DNA of 64,000 nucleotides from Empedobacter brevis NBRC 14943 = ATCC 43319 (GTDB lineage Bacteria; Bacteroidota; Bacteroidia; Flavobacteriales; Weeksellaceae), in contig NZ_KB908291.1 of the NCBI RefSeq assembly GCF_000382425.1, positions 310,001-374,000 of the forward strand, read 5' to 3'. Below the pieces are notes generated by a model, which had not been told where the DNA came from, ran no database searches, and saw only the letters and a list, made by a program, of their open reading frames with translations. The number at the start of each line of letters is the position of its first letter. Positions within the stretch are counted from its first letter, which is position 1. This document shows, piece after piece, positions 42,014-50,640 of this stretch. The position numbers and the translations under genes were made by a program.

Positions 42014-43033
42014 ATGGAAAATCAAATCAATTTGGCAGGAATGGAACATCAGCCAACTGCTACCGCAAGAATGTCTAAAGAACTACTGGAAACAGCCAAA
42101 AAACAAATGGACGAAATTTCAGAAGAAGATTACGCCAAAATTATGGGCATGGTCAATGTCTGCAAAAGAGAATGGCGCAGCATCCTGCACAAAACACCCG
42201 ACGATTACGGCATGACAGGGTGGGAAGATATATATTTCCCGGCAGACGATGGCGTACCCCTTAGCGGCTGGTATATTCCGGCAAAAGGAGGCGAAAGCGA
42301 CAAACTGATTATTTTCAACCACGCCCTGCCAATGTCACGTGCCGGTTTCCAGGGACACCTAGGCTTACCATGGAGCAGCTTTACAGATATCGAAATCGAC
42401 TTCGTCTATCAAATGAAAATCCTGACAGATACCGGTTATAACGTATTAGCCTACGATTTACGAAACCACGGCCAGAGTGGTGCAGCCAACGGAGGTATGA
42501 GCGGTATCGGCCAGCTCGAATGGCGTGACTGCGTAGGCGTAAAAAAATATGTCGACCAGCACCCGAGATTAAGCAAAATGAAAGTAGCATTATTCAACCA
42601 GTGCTTAGGAGCCATTTCACAATGGGTAGCCTTAGACAAACATCCCGAACTGTTCAAAAACGTAAAATGCTTCTGCAGTCCGTTAGTACCGAATATGGCA
42701 GCCATTTTTCAGGCCTTCACAGAACCGTTAGGCGTATCACAATACATGGAACTGCTTGATTTCGAATTATTAAAAGCAGGTGGTTTTTCACGCGAAGAAA
42801 TGGATCCTAAAAAATACGTGAAAAATGTAACCATGCCCCTTCTAATGTGGCAGGTAGAACACGACACATGGACAAAAAACCCGGAAACAGACCAGGCCAC
42901 ATTCGACGCCATTCCCGGAAAAGACAAAGAACTCATTTGGATAGACAGCACACTGCGTTTCAAAGACGGGTACAATTACTTCGGAAGAACACCCGAAAAA
43001 GCATTGGCTTTCTTAAACAAACACATGAGCTGA
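42014..43033 (+). CDS. Alpha/beta hydrolase with a Cys-type nucleophile elbow
   Basis: 339 residues, no signal peptide. N-terminal helical extension (about 1-70), then the hydrolase core: LIIFNHALPMSRAGFQGHLG (oxyanion), YDLRNHGQSGAANGG, elbow ALFNQCLGAISQW with Cys where Ser is usual, and late acid/His region (MPLLMWQVEHDTWTK). A Cys in the elbow occurs in some homologous families; substrate unknown. Promoter structure copies that of the AraC gene at 37950. It converges with mscS, and the two 3' ends share palindrome copy 12. Confidence 0.82.
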   Translation: MENQINLAGMEHQPTATARMSKELLETAKKQMDEISEEDYAKIMGMVNVCKREWRSILHKTPDDYGMTGWEDIYFPADDGVPLSGWYIPAKGGESDKLIIFNHALPMSRAGFQGHLGLPWSSFTDIEIDFVYQMKILTDTGYNVLAYDLRNHGQSGAANGGMSGIGQLEWRDCVGVKKYVDQHPRLSKMKVALFNQCLGAISQWVALDKHPELFKNVKCFCSPLVPNMAAIFQAFTEPLGVSQYMELLDFELLKAGGFSREEMDPKKYVKNVTMPLLMWQVEHDTWTKNPETDQATFDAIPGKDKELIWIDSTLRFKDGYNYFGRTPEKALAFLNKHMS

Positions 43034-43052
43034 TTGCCATAAAACACCTTTC

Positions 43053-43100
43053 GCCCACGGTTTAAACCTTTTCTTTTCGCCCATGGTTTAAACCATGGGC
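43053..43100. repeat. Palindrome copy 12 (partial plus full type C)
   Basis: Partial unit GCCCACGGTTTAAACC (43053-43068) followed by a perfect type C palindrome GCCCATGGTTT plus complement (43079-43100). The full copy encodes the last codons and stop of mscS. Confidence 0.9.
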
Positions 43101-43981
43101 TTTTGTTTCAATACATCAGAAAGAGATTCACCCCCTTTAATCCCAAAATCTAACGTTCGGATAGGGAACGGAATCATAATAGTATTGGCATCATAAGCCG
43201 ATTTAATATATTTAATCGCGTCACTTACCGCCTTAAGATACGTCGGTTGGTCAGTAGCCGTAATCCAGAAATAAATCGTATAATCAATAGAACTGTCGCC
43301 AAAAGCATTATAAAAAAGATGGATAGGTTCATTGGCATCTAACGTGCTGACCTTTTCAATAGCATTTTTGGTAATCGCCTCCACCTGTTCCAGATCCTCA
43401 CCGTACGAAATGCCCACCTGCAAATCAATCCGTCGCCGGCCCAGAGTCGTATAGTTAATCAGCGTATTCTGAAAAATTTCTTTATTAGGAATAATCACCA
43501 TTTGCCCCTGGAAAGTACGAATAATCGTATTCCGAATATTAATCATCATAACAACCCCCATCTGGTTATTACTTTGAATAATATCACCAACTTTCAAAGG
43601 CCGGTTAAAAGTCAGAAATATACCGGAAACAAAATTAGCCGCAATATCCTGAAAAGCAAACGCAAACCCCAAACTCAAAATACCCGCACCGGCAAGCAGA
43701 GAAGTAACCGCTTTTTGAAGATTAAGAATATTTAACGTAATAAAAAGAACAATACCGACATAAAAAACATACAAAACAGACGTAAACAAATTCGCCACAC
43801 TCGGATAACGGATTATTTTGCCCATCAGCTTTTCCGTCAGTTTTTTAAGATGAGCCGTCAGCCAGAGACCAATAACCAGCACAACAGCCGCAAGCAAAAT
43901 ATTAGGAAGCATCCCAATCAAATCCTGTAGCCAGAGATTCAGTTTATCCGTAACAATATCATAAGCCTTTTCAAAATCCAT
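43088..43981 (-). CDS. Small-conductance mechanosensitive channel (MscS family)
   Basis: 297 residues. Three transmembrane helices in the N-terminal 100 residues, then the pore-lining TM3 (AVTSLLAGAGILSLGFAFAF, QDIAANFVSGIF), the MscS beta domain (KVGDIIQSNNQMGVVMMINI, MVIIPNKEIFQNTLINYT) and the C-terminal alpha/beta domain. Opens under membrane tension to release osmolytes. The last three residues (PMV) and stop are read from palindrome copy 12, so the native C-terminus has probably been replaced or trimmed. Confidence 0.9.
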   Translation of the reverse strand: MDFEKAYDIVTDKLNLWLQDLIGMLPNILLAAVVLVIGLWLTAHLKKLTEKLMGKIIRYPSVANLFTSVLYVFYVGIVLFITLNILNLQKAVTSLLAGAGILSLGFAFAFQDIAANFVSGIFLTFNRPLKVGDIIQSNNQMGVVMMINIRNTIIRTFQGQMVIIPNKEIFQNTLINYTTLGRRRIDLQVGISYGEDLEQVEAITKNAIEKVSTLDANEPIHLFYNAFGDSSIDYTIYFWITATDQPTYLKAVSDAIKYIKSAYDANTIMIPFPIRTLDFGIKGGESLSDVLKQKPMV

Positions 43982-44093
43982 GAGTATCTGTTTAATTCAT
44001 AATTATTTATATAACTACAATATATGAAAATTATCACAATAAAATGAGGTACCCCGTAGCAAATCACGCAGATAAACACCGTGAAAAAAATAA

Positions 44094-44530
44094 GTCCCGC
44101 AGATTACGCAGATAAACGCAGACTTAATCGTTTCTGTGAACATCCGTGGAATCTGTAAGCAAAAAAACATCAGCGAGAATCAGTGGGAGAAAAATAAACC
44201 CCGCAGATTACGCAGATAAGCGCAGACTTAATCATTTCCGTGTACATCCGTGAAATCTGTAAGCAAAAAAACATCAGCGAAAATCCGCGACATCAGCGGG
44301 AGAAAATAAGTCCCGCAAATCACGCAGATAAGCACAGAAAAGACTGCTGAATATATCTGTAGAATCCGTTAGAAAATAAATCAGCGAGAATCAGCGCTAT
44401 CCGCGGGAGAAAAAGAAGTCCCGCAGATTACGCAGATAAGCGCAGACTTAATCATTTCCGTGTACATTCGTGAAATCTGTGAGAGAAAAAAAAAAAAAAT
44501 CAGCGAGAATCAGCGGCATCAGCGGGAGAA
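44094..44530 (+). repeat. Tandem array of four ~108-bp repeat units (family 2)
   Basis: Units start at 44094, 44199, 44310 and 44419 (GTCCCGCAGATTACGCAGAT or close; periods 105, 111 and 109) and end near TCAGCGGGAG. A partial unit precedes at about 44053. Within each unit the start and the end are imperfect inverted repeats (CCCGCAGATTACGCAGAT versus the complement of the TCAGCGAGAATCAGCGGG end), so each could fold on itself. The 657-bp gap 43982-44638 between mscS and the oxidoreductase gene holds nothing else that I can see. Single decayed members occur at 24.7, 33.1, 46.46 and 48.17 kb. Confidence 0.8.
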
Positions 44531-44638
44531 TATTTTCCGTAAACACCCGTAAAACATTTGAAAAAAAAGAGATATACAATTGATTATAAATCATTATTAA
44601 AAAATATTTTTTTATTTTTAATAGATAAAACCCGATAC

Positions 44639-45304
44639 ATGAAATCAACCCTTAAAGTAATCATCACAGGCGCAACCGGAATGGTAGGCGAGGGCATATT
44701 ACAAGAATGCCTGACCAACCCTGAAGTAGAAAAAATCCTGCTGATTAACCGTAAACCAAGCGGGTATTCCCATCCGAAGATAGAAGAAATCATCCATCCC
44801 GATTTAAGCGACATTTCGTCCCTTTCCGAAAAAGTAACCGGGTACGATGCCTGCTATTTCTGCGCAGGCGTCTCCTCAGTCGGCATGAACGAAGAACAAT
44901 ACACAAAAGTAACCTACGACCTCACATTGGGGTTTGCGAAAACACTTGCAGCACTCAACCCGCAGATGACCTTTTGCTATGTATCCGGTGCCAGTACAGA
45001 CAGCACCGAAAAAGGCAAACAAATGTGGGCGCGCGTAAAAGGAAAAACAGAAAACGATTTGATGCAACTGCCCTTTAAAGCCGTTTATAATTTCCGCCCC
45101 GCCTTTATGAAACCCTCCAAAGGAGCAAAAAACGTCAAAGGACTTTTCAAAGTCATCAACACACTATATCCCGTTTTCAGATTATTCAGTACCACCTATT
45201 TTCTGACACTGGAAGAAGTCGGAAAAGCCATGATAAAAGCAACAACAAACGGGTATTCTAAACCCGTTCTGGAAGTAAAAGACATTGCAGCATTATCAAA
45301 ATAA
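44639..45304 (+). CDS. NAD(P)-binding oxidoreductase (atypical SDR / YwnB-like)
   Basis: 221 residues from the ATG at 44639; the longer frame from 44558 begins within AT-rich leader sequence and is rejected. Rossmann motif VIITGATGMVGEGILQECL (about 6-24), then LLINRKPSG, a ligand region CYFCAGVSSVGMNEEQYTKV and FCYVSGASTDSTEKGKQMWA in the middle. Typical of the NmrA/HTATIP2-like atypical SDRs acting as reductases or redox sensors. Monocistronic between repeat array and palindrome copy 13. Confidence 0.82.
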   Translation: MKSTLKVIITGATGMVGEGILQECLTNPEVEKILLINRKPSGYSHPKIEEIIHPDLSDISSLSEKVTGYDACYFCAGVSSVGMNEEQYTKVTYDLTLGFAKTLAALNPQMTFCYVSGASTDSTEKGKQMWARVKGKTENDLMQLPFKAVYNFRPAFMKPSKGAKNVKGLFKVINTLYPVFRLFSTTYFLTLEEVGKAMIKATTNGYSKPVLEVKDIAALSK

Positions 45305-45352
45305 AAGAAAATCCATGATAAAAGCCCGGCAGATAACTAATGCACAATATTA

Positions 45353-45374
45353 GCCTATGGTTTAAACCATGGGC
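45353..45374. repeat. Palindrome copy 13 (type C)
   Basis: GCCTATGGTTT/AAACCATGGGC, one mismatch, in the 111-bp gap between codirectional genes. Confidence 0.85.
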
Positions 45375-45415
45375 TGTGAGAGGAAAAAAATAAAAACTAA
45401 AAAACCAACACACCT

Positions 45416-46423
45416 ATGCATACCGGAAAACGATACACCCCCTGGCAGTTCATGAAATGGACACTTCAAGATACCATCTGGCTGCTGCTCATTGCAGCCG
45501 TGCCAACCGTATTGTATTATTTTGGCTGGACATTTCTTTCCCTGCCGTGGCAGCCTGTCGCAATATTAGGAACCGCATTGGCCTTTATCGTCGGGTTCAA
45601 AAACAACGCCAGCTACGGCAGATTATGGGAAGCAAGACAAATATACGGCGCCGTGATTAACGACAGCCGCAGCTTTGCCTTTACACTTCGCGATGCCATA
45701 GGCGGCAAAGAAAACAAAACCGTCCGCAAAATGTTTTACCGTCATTTCGCATGGCTTACAGCCCTTCGTTTCCAGCTGAGAGAAGCACGTTCGTGGGAAA
45801 ATACCAACCGAAGACAAAACCGGAAATTTAAAAAAGGCCGGTACAGCATTCCCGAATGGGAAACCAAGCTGGACGACGAACTCAAAAAATACCTGTCAGA
45901 CGACGAATTACAATACATTTTATCCAAAAAAAACAGAGCAACCCAGCTTATTGCCCTGCAATCCGAAAACATTGCCGGATTAAAAAGAGACGGCATCATC
46001 AGCGATATACAATGGATGGAATTGCAGCAATGCATTACACGACTGATAGACGATCAGGGAAAAGCAGAACGCATCAAAAATTTTCCCTATCCCCGCAATT
46101 TTGCATCCATAGCCACCTATCTGATGTTTGTCTTCGTTTTCCTGTTGCCATTCGGACTCCTGAAAGAATACAGCGCACTCGGAAACGGAACCTTTCTTGA
46201 AGGATACACCATTTGGCTCAATATCCCATTCTCCGCAATGATAACGTGGGGATTCCATACATTAGATACCGTAGGCGAAAGTTCCGTAAACCCGTTTGAA
46301 GGCAGCGCCAATGACATTCCCGTGACACAAATCAGCCGGATGCTCGAAATCGAGATGAAAGAAATGTTAGATGAAAAAGAACTCCCCGAACCCATCGTAG
46401 CAGAACACAATATTTTAATGTAG
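45416..46423 (+). CDS. Bestrophin-family membrane protein
   Basis: 335 residues matching bacterial bestrophins (UPF0187), pentameric chloride or cation channels. N-terminal amphipathic start (WQFMKWTLQDTIWLLLIAAV), two early helices, the segment VGFKNNASYGRLWEARQIYG, a charged cytosolic middle (RQNRKFKKGRYSIPEWETKL), and C-terminal helices with NFASIATYLMFVFVFLLPFG and SVNPFEGSANDIPVTQISRM. No adjacent regulator. It is 123 bp upstream of the antiporter gene, with palindrome copy 14 in between. Confidence 0.87.
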   Translation: MHTGKRYTPWQFMKWTLQDTIWLLLIAAVPTVLYYFGWTFLSLPWQPVAILGTALAFIVGFKNNASYGRLWEARQIYGAVINDSRSFAFTLRDAIGGKENKTVRKMFYRHFAWLTALRFQLREARSWENTNRRQNRKFKKGRYSIPEWETKLDDELKKYLSDDELQYILSKKNRATQLIALQSENIAGLKRDGIISDIQWMELQQCITRLIDDQGKAERIKNFPYPRNFASIATYLMFVFVFLLPFGLLKEYSALGNGTFLEGYTIWLNIPFSAMITWGFHTLDTVGESSVNPFEGSANDIPVTQISRMLEIEMKEMLDEKELPEPIVAEHNILM

Positions 46424-46458
46424 GTGCTGTCACAAGGTCACGTAACAAGAGAAAAAAT

Positions 46459-46482
46459 AGCCCGCAAATCACGCAGATAAAC
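46459..46482 (+). repeat. Fragment of the 108-bp repeat family
   Basis: AGCCCGCAAATCACGCAGAT followed by AAACGC, matching the start of the array units. Next to palindrome copy 14. Confidence 0.5.
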
Positions 46483-46492
46483 GCAATCGTTA

Positions 46493-46514
46493 GCCCATGG
46501 TTTAAACCATGGAC
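46493..46514. repeat. Palindrome copy 14 (type C)
   Basis: GCCCATGGTTT/AAACCATGGAC, one terminal mismatch, between the bestrophin and antiporter genes. Confidence 0.85.
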
Positions 46515-46546
46515 TCCGGGAAAAAAAATAAAAACAGTAAAAAAAT

Positions 46547-48130
46547 ATGGTAGAACATTTCATATTCTATTTAGCATTAGTACTCGTCATTATCGGAGCA
46601 ATAATGTTAGCCAACAAACTAAAAATAGCCTATCCCATTTTACTGGTAGTCGCCGGATTACTTATCAGCTTTATACCCGGTATTCCCGCTATAAAAATTG
46701 AACCCGAACTCATTTTCATCATATTCCTGCCGCCACTTTTGTATGAAGCCGCCTTTGCCGTTTCGTGGAAAGAAATGTGGAAACTACGGCGTATCATCAC
46801 CAATTTTGCCTTCGTTGTTGTATTCCTTACCGCCCTGTCCGTCGCCTTTGTAGCCAATTCCTTTATCCCGGGCTTTTCGCTCGCACTTGGTTTTGTACTC
46901 GGAGGCATTGTATCACCGCCAGATGCTGTAAGCGCCGGAGCCATTCTGAAATTCGTCAAAGTACCCAAAAACCTCGCGACACTATTAGAAGGCGAAAGCC
47001 TTTTCAACGACGCTTCCTCCCTTATTATTTTCCGTTTCGCAATGGTCGCCGTTGCCACAGGACAATTCATCTGGCTGGATGCTGCACTTAGTTTCGGCTG
47101 GATGCTCGTTGGAGGAATAGGTTTAGGGGTCCTTATCGCCATTATTTTCCTGAAAGTCCATAAAACCTTTCCCACCGATGTCAACATGGATACCGTACTC
47201 AGCCTTGTGGCACCTTATATCATGTACATTGCAGCAGAAGAAGTACACGCTTCGGGCGTACTGGCCGTGGTAAGCGGCGGATTATTCCTGTCCGTAAGAC
47301 GACACGAATTCCTGCGGAGCTCCGAATCGCGGTTAAGAGGAGCCAACGTATGGCAAAGCTTTGCTTTCCTGATTAACGGAATCGTCTTCCTGCTTATCGG
47401 ACTCGATTTACCCGAAATTATGAAAGGATTAAGCAACGAAGGTATCAGCCTGTCACAAGCCATCGGTTATGGCCTACTTGTAACCGCTATATTGATTTTA
47501 GTCCGTTTTCTCGCTGCTTTTGCCGCCGTATTTGTGACCCTGGTCATGCGGAATTTCATCAACGTAGCCGATGCCAATCCCGGAATGAAAGCCCCGTTAT
47601 TATTAGGCTGGACAGGAATGCGGGGTGTGGTTTCATTAGCAGCAGCCTTATCCATTCCCGTAACCATGGACAACGGCCAGGCATTTCCGCACCGCGACCT
47701 CATACTCTTTATCACCTTTGTCGTTATCTTAGTCACCCTGATTGTACAGGGACTGACATTGCCCGCATTAATTAAAAAATTAAAATTTTCCACACACAGC
47801 AACAACCATCTGTCTGAAGAAGAAACAGAAAACCTGCTGAGAAGAGGAATACGTCATGCCGCATTTACCCATCTGGATACCCATCATACCCATAGAAAAG
47901 AAGAAAATGAATATTTCCGCAAACTGATGGACCGCCTGGAACAAGAAGACAAAGACGATTCAGTACATAAACTGTCGGACGAAGCCAAAGAAATCTATTT
48001 CGAAACACTCGAAGAACAACGAAAATGGCTACGCGAAGAAAACCGTAACAATCCGAAAATAGACGAAGAAATCGTACGGCATTACCTTCTGAAACTAGAC
48101 CTGGAAGAAGAACGGTTGCGAATAGGGTAG
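46547..48130 (+). CDS. Na+/H+ antiporter, CPA1 family
   Basis: 527 residues. Twelve or thirteen membrane helices fill about 1-415, with the ion-binding motif FNDASSLIIF in helix 5 (the ND pair) after EGESL, and the PPDAVSAGAILK loop before it. The GMRGVVSLAAALSIP segment near 370 is conserved. A charged cytosolic tail (about 420-527; THRKEENEYFRKLMDRLEQE) is typical of YjcE/NhaP-like proteins. Moves Na+ (or K+) out against H+ for pH and salt balance. Confidence 0.92.
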   Translation: MVEHFIFYLALVLVIIGAIMLANKLKIAYPILLVVAGLLISFIPGIPAIKIEPELIFIIFLPPLLYEAAFAVSWKEMWKLRRIITNFAFVVVFLTALSVAFVANSFIPGFSLALGFVLGGIVSPPDAVSAGAILKFVKVPKNLATLLEGESLFNDASSLIIFRFAMVAVATGQFIWLDAALSFGWMLVGGIGLGVLIAIIFLKVHKTFPTDVNMDTVLSLVAPYIMYIAAEEVHASGVLAVVSGGLFLSVRRHEFLRSSESRLRGANVWQSFAFLINGIVFLLIGLDLPEIMKGLSNEGISLSQAIGYGLLVTAILILVRFLAAFAAVFVTLVMRNFINVADANPGMKAPLLLGWTGMRGVVSLAAALSIPVTMDNGQAFPHRDLILFITFVVILVTLIVQGLTLPALIKKLKFSTHSNNHLSEEETENLLRRGIRHAAFTHLDTHHTHRKEENEYFRKLMDRLEQEDKDDSVHKLSDEAKEIYFETLEEQRKWLREENRNNPKIDEEIVRHYLLKLDLEEERLRIG

Positions 48131-48164
48131 TGTGCGCAATAAACCCGCATCCACACAGAGAATT

Positions 48165-48216
48165 GTTTACATGAACATCAGCGAGAATCCGCGGGAGAGA
48201 AATAACAGCCCGCACA
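48165..48216 (+). repeat. Fragment of the 108-bp repeat family
   Basis: ACATCAGCGAGAATCCGCGGGAG corresponds to the unit end and CAGCCCGCACACG to a decayed start. It lies in the gap before the WYL regulator gene. Confidence 0.5.
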
Positions 48217-48271
48217 CGAAATCCTGAGACCAATCTATTTTGTACATTTGACCCGAGCATAAAACAAGAAC

Positions 48272-48976
48272 ATGGCCGATAACGATACCAAACGACTTTC
48301 CAGGTTAACCGCAATCTTAACCCAATTGCAGACAAAACGACTTTTGACAGCCGCCGAATTAGCCGAACGCTTCTCCGTCAGCAAACGAACAATATACCGC
48401 GACATCAAAGCACTGGAACAAGCCGGAGTTCCCGTATTGACAGAAGAAGGCAAAGGCTACACCCTGATGGATGGTTACCGCATTCCGGCCGTTATGTTTA
48501 CCGAAAGCGAAGCCAATGCCCTGATTACCGCAGAGCAGCTGGTCGTAAAAAACAAAGATGCCTCTTTTGTACAAGCCTATACCGATGCCATCAGCAAAAT
48601 AAAATCCGTATTGCGCCACAACACCAAAGACAAAGCCAATTTACTGTCGAGCCGTATCCTGTCGAGACAAAATACAGCCAACCAGACCACGAGCAATAAC
48701 CTCTCGACCCTTCAGCTGGCCCTGACCAATTTCAATCTCGTCAAACTCCATTATTATTCCCCGGACAACAACCAAACCACAGAACGTACCGTAGAACCTT
48801 TTGCCATTTATACTACACAGGAAAACTGGCTGCTCATTGCATTCTGCAGGCTCAGAAACGATTACAGAGCATTCCGGTTAGACCGTATTCAGAATTTATC
48901 CGTACTCCACCAGACATTTGAACCACATACCATCACTTTCGAAGACTATATTGCACGCGTCAGCAAAAATTGCTGA
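48272..48976 (+). CDS. HTH-WYL domain transcriptional regulator (YafY-like)
   Basis: 234 residues. HTH_11 winged helix at about 8-62 (RLTAILTQLQTKRLLTAAEL, ERFSVSKRTIYRDIKALEQA) and WYL domain at about 140-230 (LVKLHYYSPDNNQTTERTVE, WLLIAFCRLRNDYRAFRLDR). WYL proteins sense small ligands or nucleic acid; the ligand is unknown. The three following genes (hypothetical, YdeI-like, GyrI-like) are codirectional and closely spaced, and such YafY genes are often placed with them, so they may form one regulated group. Confidence 0.87.
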   Translation: MADNDTKRLSRLTAILTQLQTKRLLTAAELAERFSVSKRTIYRDIKALEQAGVPVLTEEGKGYTLMDGYRIPAVMFTESEANALITAEQLVVKNKDASFVQAYTDAISKIKSVLRHNTKDKANLLSSRILSRQNTANQTTSNNLSTLQLALTNFNLVKLHYYSPDNNQTTERTVEPFAIYTTQENWLLIAFCRLRNDYRAFRLDRIQNLSVLHQTFEPHTITFEDYIARVSKNC

Positions 48977-49044
48977 TACCCTTGCCATAGGGTTGTCTTT
49001 TGCCGGGTCTATTTTTGCATCAGAACAAATAAAAAAAGTAAAAA

Positions 49045-49674
49045 ATGATTCGAAAAAGTCACCGGAGCGCAAAAGCCATGGAGTTTACACACTTCAGAAA
49101 AAAAGAAACCGTCACAGACGATGCGCTATTATTTGCCGCGTTAGCATTTGAAACCGCGATAACCGCGCAAAGCGGGTTGATTTTTCACTGCCTGGTTCGA
49201 AATTACGACAATGAATACGCCAACGTCCTGTTTGGTGAGTCACTGCAAGACCTTAAAAACCTTGCGAATACGTTTGGACATCTGCCCGAAGTTACCCGGT
49301 TTTTTGAGCTGATAGACCCGCAAAGTGTTCATATAGAATACCACGAAATACAACAAGACAATTTTAAAGTTCCGGAAGGGTTTTCATGTATCGAAAAAGG
49401 AACCTTTACGCTGGTAAAAGAAGAAGACGCTGACAGTTTGCCGCGCCTATCAGAAAATATCGAAAAAGAATACCTTAATAAATTCCATAACACAAAAGCC
49501 CATTTTACAGGCAGAGTAGGCGATAAGCTCTTTTCAGAAATCACCATAGGGCAGACACTTGCCCAAACCAAACAAATCTGTATGGGGTATTTCGACAACC
49601 CGTTTTGTATGGAACTGCTGAACAAAGCCGATAAAGAGACCATGAACCTTGATTTCTGGTACGTGATGGCATAA
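49045..49674 (+). CDS. Protein of unknown function
   Basis: 209 residues; an internal ATG at 49078 is an alternative start that removes the basic first 11 residues. No signal peptide or membrane helix. Region 20-65 is hydrophobic-helical (DALLFAALAFETAITAQSG, LVRNYDNEYANVLFGESLQD), the middle is acidic, and the C-terminal half repeats FTGRVGDKLF and ICMGYFDNPFCMELLNKADK. I recognise no family. 68 bp after the WYL gene and 14 bp before the YdeI-like gene, so probably co-transcribed. Confidence 0.6.
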   Translation: MIRKSHRSAKAMEFTHFRKKETVTDDALLFAALAFETAITAQSGLIFHCLVRNYDNEYANVLFGESLQDLKNLANTFGHLPEVTRFFELIDPQSVHIEYHEIQQDNFKVPEGFSCIEKGTFTLVKEEDADSLPRLSENIEKEYLNKFHNTKAHFTGRVGDKLFSEITIGQTLAQTKQICMGYFDNPFCMELLNKADKETMNLDFWYVMA

Positions 49675-49688
49675 AAATTATATCAGAT

Positions 49689-50162
49689 ATGACCGAAGAA
49701 CGACTACTGACAGACAAAACAGCTGTACTGGAAAAATTCAGGGGAAAAGGAGGGTGGACTTTTGTACGTCTTCCCGAAATCGCGCCGAAAAAAAACAGTC
49801 CTTTTGGCTGGGTAAGAGTCCGCGGTACCATTGACCATTACAAAATCAGGAGCTACCATTTACAGTCGATGGGAAACGGAATGTTATTCCTTCCCGTTAA
49901 AGCCGGCATCCGCAATACCCTCAAAAAACAGGCAGGCGATATTGTCCGTATCATCCTGTATGAAGACAACACACCGACCGAAATACCGGAAGAGCTAAAA
50001 CATTGCCTGCAGGATGTTCCCGGTGTTTACGAAGCTTTTTTGTCGTATTCCAACGGTGAAAAAAAGACCCTCATCAACTGGATTTATACGGCAAAAACAG
50101 ACAAAACCAAAGTAGAGCGAATTGTAAAAACAATCAACGAAATTCATCAAAAAATAAAATAG
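49689..50162 (+). CDS. DUF1905 / YdeI-like protein
   Basis: 157 residues. N-terminal DUF1905 beta domain (WTFVRLPEIAPKK, GWVRVRGTIDHYKIRSYHLQ, FLPVKAGIRNTLKKQAGDIV) and C-terminal helical YdeI/OmpD-associated part (EELKHCLQDVPGVYEAFLSY, EKKTLINWIYTAKTDKTKVE, ERIVKTINEIHQKIK). YdeI proteins have been linked to bacteriocin or antimicrobial-peptide tolerance; the mechanism is not known. Another YdeI-type gene occurs at 58.2 kb. Gap of 5 bp to the next gene. Confidence 0.78.
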   Translation: MTEERLLTDKTAVLEKFRGKGGWTFVRLPEIAPKKNSPFGWVRVRGTIDHYKIRSYHLQSMGNGMLFLPVKAGIRNTLKKQAGDIVRIILYEDNTPTEIPEELKHCLQDVPGVYEAFLSYSNGEKKTLINWIYTAKTDKTKVERIVKTINEIHQKIK

Positions 50163-50167
50163 AAAAC

Positions 50168-50638
50168 ATGAACACCATCACCATCAAAACACAGCACATC
50201 GTCGGTATTTCCGTACGAACAACCAATGAAAACGGACAGGCAGCCAAAGATATTGAGGCCTTATGGCAACAATTCCGGAGCGAAGACATTCAGCACCAGA
50301 TTCCAAACAAAATCAGCGACGATATCTATGCCGTGTACACCGATTATGAAAGCGATTTCACCCGGCCGTATACCACCCTTATCGGACTACCGGTAAGCAC
50401 ACTGGACAACATTCCCCAAGGCATGACCGGCATAACCATTGAAACCGATGTTTACCAGCAATTTACATCCAAAGGCAAAATGCCGGAAGCCGTTGTAAAC
50501 ACCTGGCTCGACATATGGAGCGATAAAGCATTTAACCAAAAACGCGCCTATCATGCCGATTTTACCGTACACGGCAAAAAATACCACGACGGCGACCAGG
50601 CTGAAGTAGAAACCTTTATTTCCCTAAAAAGAACATAA
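50168..50638 (+). CDS. GyrI-like small-molecule-binding protein
   Basis: 156 residues of an AraC-effector-binding (GyrI/SOUL-type) domain without DNA-binding part: ITIKTQHIVGISVRTTNENG, LWQQFRSEDIQHQIPNKISD, DIYAVYTDYESDFTRPYTTL, WLDIWSDKAFNQKRAYHADF and a final beta strand. Stand-alone GyrI domains bind or hydrolyse hydrophobic drugs or metabolites. Last gene of the WYL group; palindrome copy 15 begins 2 bp after its stop. Last gene of the richer-G+C block. Confidence 0.82.
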   Translation: MNTITIKTQHIVGISVRTTNENGQAAKDIEALWQQFRSEDIQHQIPNKISDDIYAVYTDYESDFTRPYTTLIGLPVSTLDNIPQGMTGITIETDVYQQFTSKGKMPEAVVNTWLDIWSDKAFNQKRAYHADFTVHGKKYHDGDQAEVETFISLKRT

Positions 50639-50640
50639 TT

